Part shown: positions 1 through 41,627 of the stretch, piece by piece
How positions within the stretch are numbered: position 1 is the first letter of the stretch
Layout of the letters: the number at the start of each line of letters is the position of its first letter
Source of the DNA: Theodoxus fluviatilis
Taxonomy: Eukaryota; Mollusca; Gastropoda; Cycloneritida; Neritidae
Assembly: GCA_034096865.1 (NCBI GenBank)
Contig: JAWQFJ010000532.1
Span: forward strand, 1-41,627
Length of the DNA: 41,627 bases
Reading direction: 5' to 3'
Made by a program: the position numbers and the translations under genes
Notes under the pieces: generated by a model
Database searches by the model: none
Seen by the model: the letters and a program-made list of their open reading frames with translations, nothing else
What the model was told of the DNA's origin: nothing

Positions 1-485
1 CTCCGAAATTATTATCCCACCCATAGGGCCATAATGCACGCGCTTTTGCACTTTTATCAGTATCTGCTGATGGCTTGTGATCAAGTGATCAAGATCAACT
101 ATGATCAAGGGCAGCGACACTTATTGATGTGTTCCTTCAGTAGGTAAAAGTAACCTAACCCTACACGTTACAGTGGATGTTACGTTCCCACATAACGTTT
201 TATCAATGAAAACAAATCTTCCACACAAGTCACACTAGTCTGATGAAATAACTTCGCTGTGTCGCTGTTCAAACAGGACAAACTTGTCATTAAACAATTA
301 AGTATTGATGTTGACCCAACTCCACTTTCTCCGCTTCTGTGGAAACTAGAAGCCAATTATTGAATTAACACCATGAACGTAAACAATAGCAACATTCTGT
401 ACGTAAAAGAAGCGCGATTATCTCGTCTTCCGACATATATTTATCCGATCCACGTCATTGAATCTACTGCCTGGCGTACCACTGT

Positions 486-770
486 TTACTGTAAGTGTAA
501 CAAGTTTTCAATTCTGAGACGTTGTCCTCCCAATCCCATCTTTTCTTTTCTCTGCCTCTCCTCCTCCCTCCTTTTTCTGTGCCTTGTAAGTTGTAAGACA
601 GTCTTGGCAAGCCCTGACGATCGTGAGACGTGCCCATACCACTCTAGTTTGCGTCTTTTCACAGTGGTCGGTAGTTCTTCATGGGGCCCGATGGCTTGCC
701 TGATTCTGTTTCGGACTTCCTCGTTTGTGGTGCGGTCATGAGTGTCTGTCGATTGTGGTAAATTACAGGA
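486..770 (-). pseudogene. Non-LTR retrotransposon (LINE) reverse transcriptase C-terminal fragment
   Basis: The minus frame reads TNEEVRNRIRQAIGPHEEL, then TVKRRKLEWYGHVSRSSGLA and a basic Arg/Lys/Glu-rich tail. This is the familiar C-terminal end of RTE/Jockey-like endonuclease-reverse transcriptase proteins in invertebrate genomes. Only about 95 codons remain and there is no RT core. It lies downstream of NUP107 and is a dead 5'-truncated copy. Confidence 0.8.
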
Positions 771-789
771 ATTTGTGCACTTCAAACAC

Positions 790-1318
790 TTACCTCAACT
801 GTAATGTCGGTCAAGAACTCCTGTCGTGAATTTTTCTATGCAGGAAACGTATGAATAATCATCTCTAGGCAGGTGTAACATTCGTGATCGCAAACCGATG
901 TCATTACGGTGTAGTGTAGCGGATGGTTCTGTGCATGTTCATGAGCCGGAAGTGTGGCGGTTCCAGCCTGGAGCAAATGTTATTGGATGATTGAAAGAAT
1001 TGACTCCGTCTCAACTTTTCGAATATTTACAACGCTAACATATGAATGAAATATGATTAGGAATAAATATCTAATATTTTTAGTTAGACAATGCGCCTCA
1101 GTCTTGGTGTAAAGCTACAAGGTTGTGGTTTTTTTTTTAAGTCGAGCCGTTTACGGGAGATCCAGAGTAGCCTCCCATGACCGGTGACAGGTGCTGCGAA
1201 ACTGCTGCTGGAGCAGATTGCTTCAAGGAACGCGTAGTGGAAGGAAGTGTTGTAGAGAAAGCTTTTATTTGGTTTCTTCCCTGTTTAAGCACAACGAAGC
1301 ATTAAACACACAACTCAG
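790..1318. other. No recognised gene
   Basis: I see no coding frame with a known family, no inverted repeat and no tandem array here. It is intergenic sequence downstream of NUP107. Confidence 0.5.
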
Positions 1319-1385
1319 GGTCAAGTTTCGGGTCGTTTAGTCAAGTTTCGGGTCGTTTAGTTTAGTCAAGTTTCGGGTCGTTTAT
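1319..1385. repeat. Short tandem repeat, three copies of a 20-25-bp unit
   Basis: The unit contains GTCAAGTTTCGGGTCGTTTA and appears three times in a row, the middle copy carrying a short TTTAG addition. Confidence 0.85.
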
Positions 1386-1773
1386 TAAAACGAAGATGAC
1401 TGATCATAAACATGATGATGATAAATAAAGGTGAGACACCTCCACAAACCCCACTCGATCGTTAGCTTTCACAGGTTTAGAGTTCTCAGTTGAATGTCCA
1501 GTGCTTATTGTCATACGTGCGTGACCGGTCCACCCAAACTGGGTCGCTCTGATTCTCCAGTCATATCATTACTCGGCAGGATACGCACCGATGGGGGGAT
1601 CACTTGATATGTTAGAAACTGTTACCTGATCTCATTGAGCTGCACCACCATTCAATGAATCACTGCGCACTCCCGCTTCATGCTTCAGATCCACTGATAA
1701 ATGGTGTTTGACGTTTCCAGGATGACCTTACGTGTATTCTGTTTACAGAAGGAAAGAAAAAAACCTGTCTATA

Positions 1774-1893
1774 GGCTTGTTCAGGAGTATAAAGCGCTGC
1801 ATGAGCGCTTCATGTTGGCAATTGACCGCTATTTGCCTCTCCTGAACACCTACAGCTTTTGTGCAGCGCTTCACTTGTTGAAGGGGAGGTATA
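1774..1893. mobile_element. Truncated copy of the Harbinger-like MITE
   Basis: This stretch is closely similar to the left 120 bp of the complete element at 23880-24393. It begins with the same terminus GGCTTGTTCAGGAG and keeps TGCATGAGCGCTTCATGTTG. No right end is found, so it is a 3'-truncated or diverged relic. Confidence 0.75.
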
Positions 1894-2221
1894 TATTCTA
1901 ACTGAACTGATTGTGGAAACTTCTTTGACCTAAAACCCCATTCTCTGTAAAAGTTTTGGTTGCTGAAAATATAATGAGCACACTTGTAAAAAACCATTTT
2001 CTCCCAAATGCAATTTTCGGTACACATGCATTCATACAGGGATTTACAGCAGGCAGATTCACACCATGTAGCATTTTAGGATGAAGAAGATTATTCCAAC
2101 AGCTCCACCTAGTTGCTTAATGCAAGGATGAGCATCACCTCCTACTCATCTATCAAAGGTAGGATCATTTGAGGAGAAAATACCTGCAAGTAAAATGCAA
2201 TACAGACCTGCAAAGGAACTA

Positions 2222-3022
2222 GGCAATCATAGAGCGTCCTTCAGGAACTTCGCTTATGCATAATTTTCTATCTAATTGAGGCATTCTTGCATTCTACGTC
2301 ACACCTTGTGCTGTCACGTAACATCCGGTTTCTGCGATATGGTAATTCACAAGTTTTGCCCGAACGTAGTTCTTGAAAACAGACGATTTGCCAAACACCT
2401 GTTTGGTTAGTATTTTTGCATTCTTCCGTTGTCCTAACGTTACTGTAATCACAAGAAAATGATACCATGTCGTTTCAACTGCTGATTTGTAAAATGAAAG
2501 GACTTGACTGACAAACAGAGCATCGCTGCACGCCCCTGCCAACCCGCTGCCTCTCCATCCTGTAGCGGTGATTGCCCGCTTCGGCGGCAGTACAACCCCC
2601 AAACGGCCCTCTTCAGGGCCAGACTTGCTCATGAAAGAAACAGTCGGTTGCTTGTCTTCTACTCTTCTTTTCAGAAACAGTAAACATTTCAGGCATAGTT
2701 TAAGCGACCAACTGCTTGGCCTTCAAAAGACTAGCATCCAAAAATGGCGACCCAAAAGATGTCACGCTTCACGTTTTAAATTGCTCGATTTTCCTTACTA
2801 GTTAATCAAAACATCAAGTTATGCGATGCTTGCCTTATTTCATGAGTAAATGGAAAGTCTGATGCTAAATGTATGGTTATTTAATCGTCAGACGGCTATT
2901 TTGTGAAATGTGACCCAATTTCGATTCCCTACATCGTGATCGTGATGCGTGATGCGGGCGCACCCTCATTTAGATAAAAATTATGCATAAGCGAAACTCC
3001 TGAAGGACGCTCTATGATTGCC
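2222..3022. mobile_element. MITE with about 57-bp terminal inverted repeats and TA target duplication
   Basis: The left end (2222-2278) and right end (2966-3022) are near-perfect inverted repeats that begin GGCAATCATAGAGCGTCCTT. Both ends are flanked by TA (2220-2221 and 3023-3024). A TA duplication and long TIRs suggest a Tc1/mariner-type non-autonomous element. The 801-bp body has no transposase frame. Confidence 0.8.
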
Positions 3023-3024
3023 TA

Positions 3025-3461
3025 CTATCTATACTGGTTCAACGGTACAGATGCCAAGATGAGCAGGTCAGGCACACTATACATATTCTATGCACTTAGG
3101 TTGAGAGAGGCAAAGTTAGACACGGTGAATTTTCCTTACAGAATTTTGTTATTAGAGCAAACATGAAACGCTCCAATTCATGTGCATACGTACTGCTAAC
3201 ATTAACAGTTGCTTGTATTTGCATCACAATGGGCTGATGGCAAAAAATAAAGTCAAGTCAAGCCTCATTGTGATCAGTTAAAATGGGTGAAAATAAACCA
3301 CTGCCCATTCACACGTAGTTGTGGAGAACTCACTCCTTCTTACTCATCGTTGCAAAATTGTGATCAATTAAAATGGGTGAAAATGAACTAACCCAAGATA
3401 CTTTTGTAAACTGACAAGAAAAAAGAAGTAACAGGAAAGCTGGCAAACATCAAAATAGTAA
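3025..3461. other. Intergenic, with a short direct duplication
   Basis: No gene is seen. A segment containing GTTAAAATGGGTGAAAAT at 3274-3295 recurs about 95 bp later as GATCAATTAAAATGGGTGAAA. The NUP107 3' UTR would start left of exon 25 and end near 3440. Confidence 0.4.
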
Positions 3462-3467
3462 TTTATT
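3462..3467 (-). terminator. Candidate NUP107 polyadenylation signal AATAAA
   Basis: This is the AATAAA hexamer on the minus strand, about 550 nt after the NUP107 stop, followed by TG- and T-containing sequence. It would give a 3' UTR of about 0.57 kb. It is a plausible site; transcripts are needed to confirm it. Confidence 0.4.
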
Positions 3468-4012
3468 CTTCAAGTGATAATGCAGGGTTCTCTCCCCAGA
3501 GTATCTTTAATGCGAAACATGATACAGCACTCATCATTATTTTGAATGGCAGTGACAAAAAGGATGGCATGGACTACTAGATACCAATTTCACTAGTAGC
3601 CAAACAAGGGTAAAATGGTCTGAACTTCTCATAGGAAATTTTCGGCGACTCCTTGGGATATCTTCATACAACAGCATTGCCCATCAACCCATGGTTTGAT
3701 GCAGCTAGTCACAGGCCAGAGTTCTGCTGTCACAGTGCAACACAGGCTGCCAATCTAGCTTTCATGGCAAGACTCCTCACTCCACAGAAGCTTTTTATAC
3801 AGTGCTTGTTGTAGATCGTTACATCATGGCCCAGCCTGTTGCACTATGCATAAAGCTTTCAAGTGACGTGTTGCTTGTTCCAAGTGGATCTATGGCCAAA
3901 AAAACCTGTGAACTCTCCAATGTAAACTTGCCACGCCAATGCAACAGCCTGGAGTCACCCTTTCTGGTGTGCCACACCAAAGCCAAACCTCTCAACCGAC
4001 ACTTGCAGTGGC

Positions 4013-41352
<37,340 letters not shown>

Positions 41353-41358
41353 CGCACC

Positions 41359-41370
41359 CTGAAAAAATAG
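41359..41370 (-). other. Splice acceptor upstream of the NUP107 start codon
   Basis: On the minus strand a CTATTTTTTCAG tract lies 7 nt before the ATG, a strong 3' splice site. It implies an upstream 5' UTR exon. I could not place that exon or a promoter in the remaining 41371-41627, which shows no clear TATA box or CpG island. Confidence 0.5.
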
Positions 41371-41627
41371 CATAGACAGTTATATCATTACAGACAGTCA
41401 TCAGATCATTCAAATCGAAGCAAGTCGGACCTACGACAGCCTTGGGAATTATGTAACTAGCCGCGATGGGGTTTTTCCCCCTAGAGTGAATAATTCAAAT
41501 TTAGTTAATAGCTTTCCTCTACCGCATAATGCGCTTGGAAGGTCACGTTTAACAGTAAAATACGTTTTTGGTATGAATCATTTACTGATTTAGGCCTATT
41601 TTAGTATTTATTGTCATTATCATTATG
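41371..41627. other. Upstream of NUP107 exon 1; nothing identified
   Basis: AT-rich sequence in which I found no promoter element, exon or repeat that I can support. It is either intron or 5' flank, depending on whether the acceptor at 41359 is used. Confidence 0.4.

Noticed and set aside
373..741. 122-codon plus-strand frame
   Set aside because: It overlaps the LINE fragment on the other strand and has no family resemblance.

Overview
The window looks like nuclear DNA of a marine invertebrate animal. It is AT-rich and intron-rich, crowded with microsatellites, minisatellites and DNA transposons, and has no bacterial features. The transposons and the AGGTCA-rich dispersed element resemble what I know from molluscs. 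Minisatellites that span exon borders are known to me from amphioxus. I lean to a mollusc, with a cephalochordate as the alternative; the sequence alone does not settle it.

One host gene on the minus strand fills nearly the whole window: NUP107, the Y-complex nucleoporin. I could trace 25 coding exons, from a start codon at 41352 to a stop codon at 4013. Every junction has AG/GT ends and the phases agree throughout. The model gives a 910-residue protein (human NUP107 is about 925). Most other long open reading frames are repeat artefacts or transposon remnants.

Layout by intron, from the 5' end on the right: intron 2 (37.6-39.5 kb) holds a frameshifted, truncated piggyBac and part of a MITE. 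Intron 4 holds a MITE and a 68-bp repeat. Intron 6 (29.9-35.2 kb) holds a tRNA-like 96-bp array next to the exon 6 donor, one copy of an AGGTCA-rich element, a piggyBac N-terminal scrap and an 11/12-bp array of over 100 copies. Intron 7 (26.8-29.7 kb) holds a 73-bp array that copies the end of exon 7 and its splice donor, the second AGGTCA-rich copy, a GGGGT tract and a 50-bp array. Intron 11 holds a Harbinger-like MITE. Intron 12 holds a 46-bp array that copies the exon 13 splice acceptor. Intron 14 holds an 18-copy 40-bp satellite. Intron 16 (14.3-19.3 kb) holds a 6-N gap, a LINE tail, a hAT-like MITE nested in an older transposon, and 41-bp, 13-bp and GGAA arrays. Intron 22 holds an 18-bp array. 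The last intron (4.1-8.4 kb) holds an almost intact piggyBac transposon in the gene's own orientation. The region left of 4 kb has a LINE fragment and a long-TIR MITE.

The most unusual signals are three tandem arrays anchored on splice junctions of this one gene, so that donors or acceptors are multiplied, and a splice acceptor that could join NUP107 exon 24 in frame to the intronic piggyBac transposase, much like the known CSB-PGBD3 arrangement in primates.
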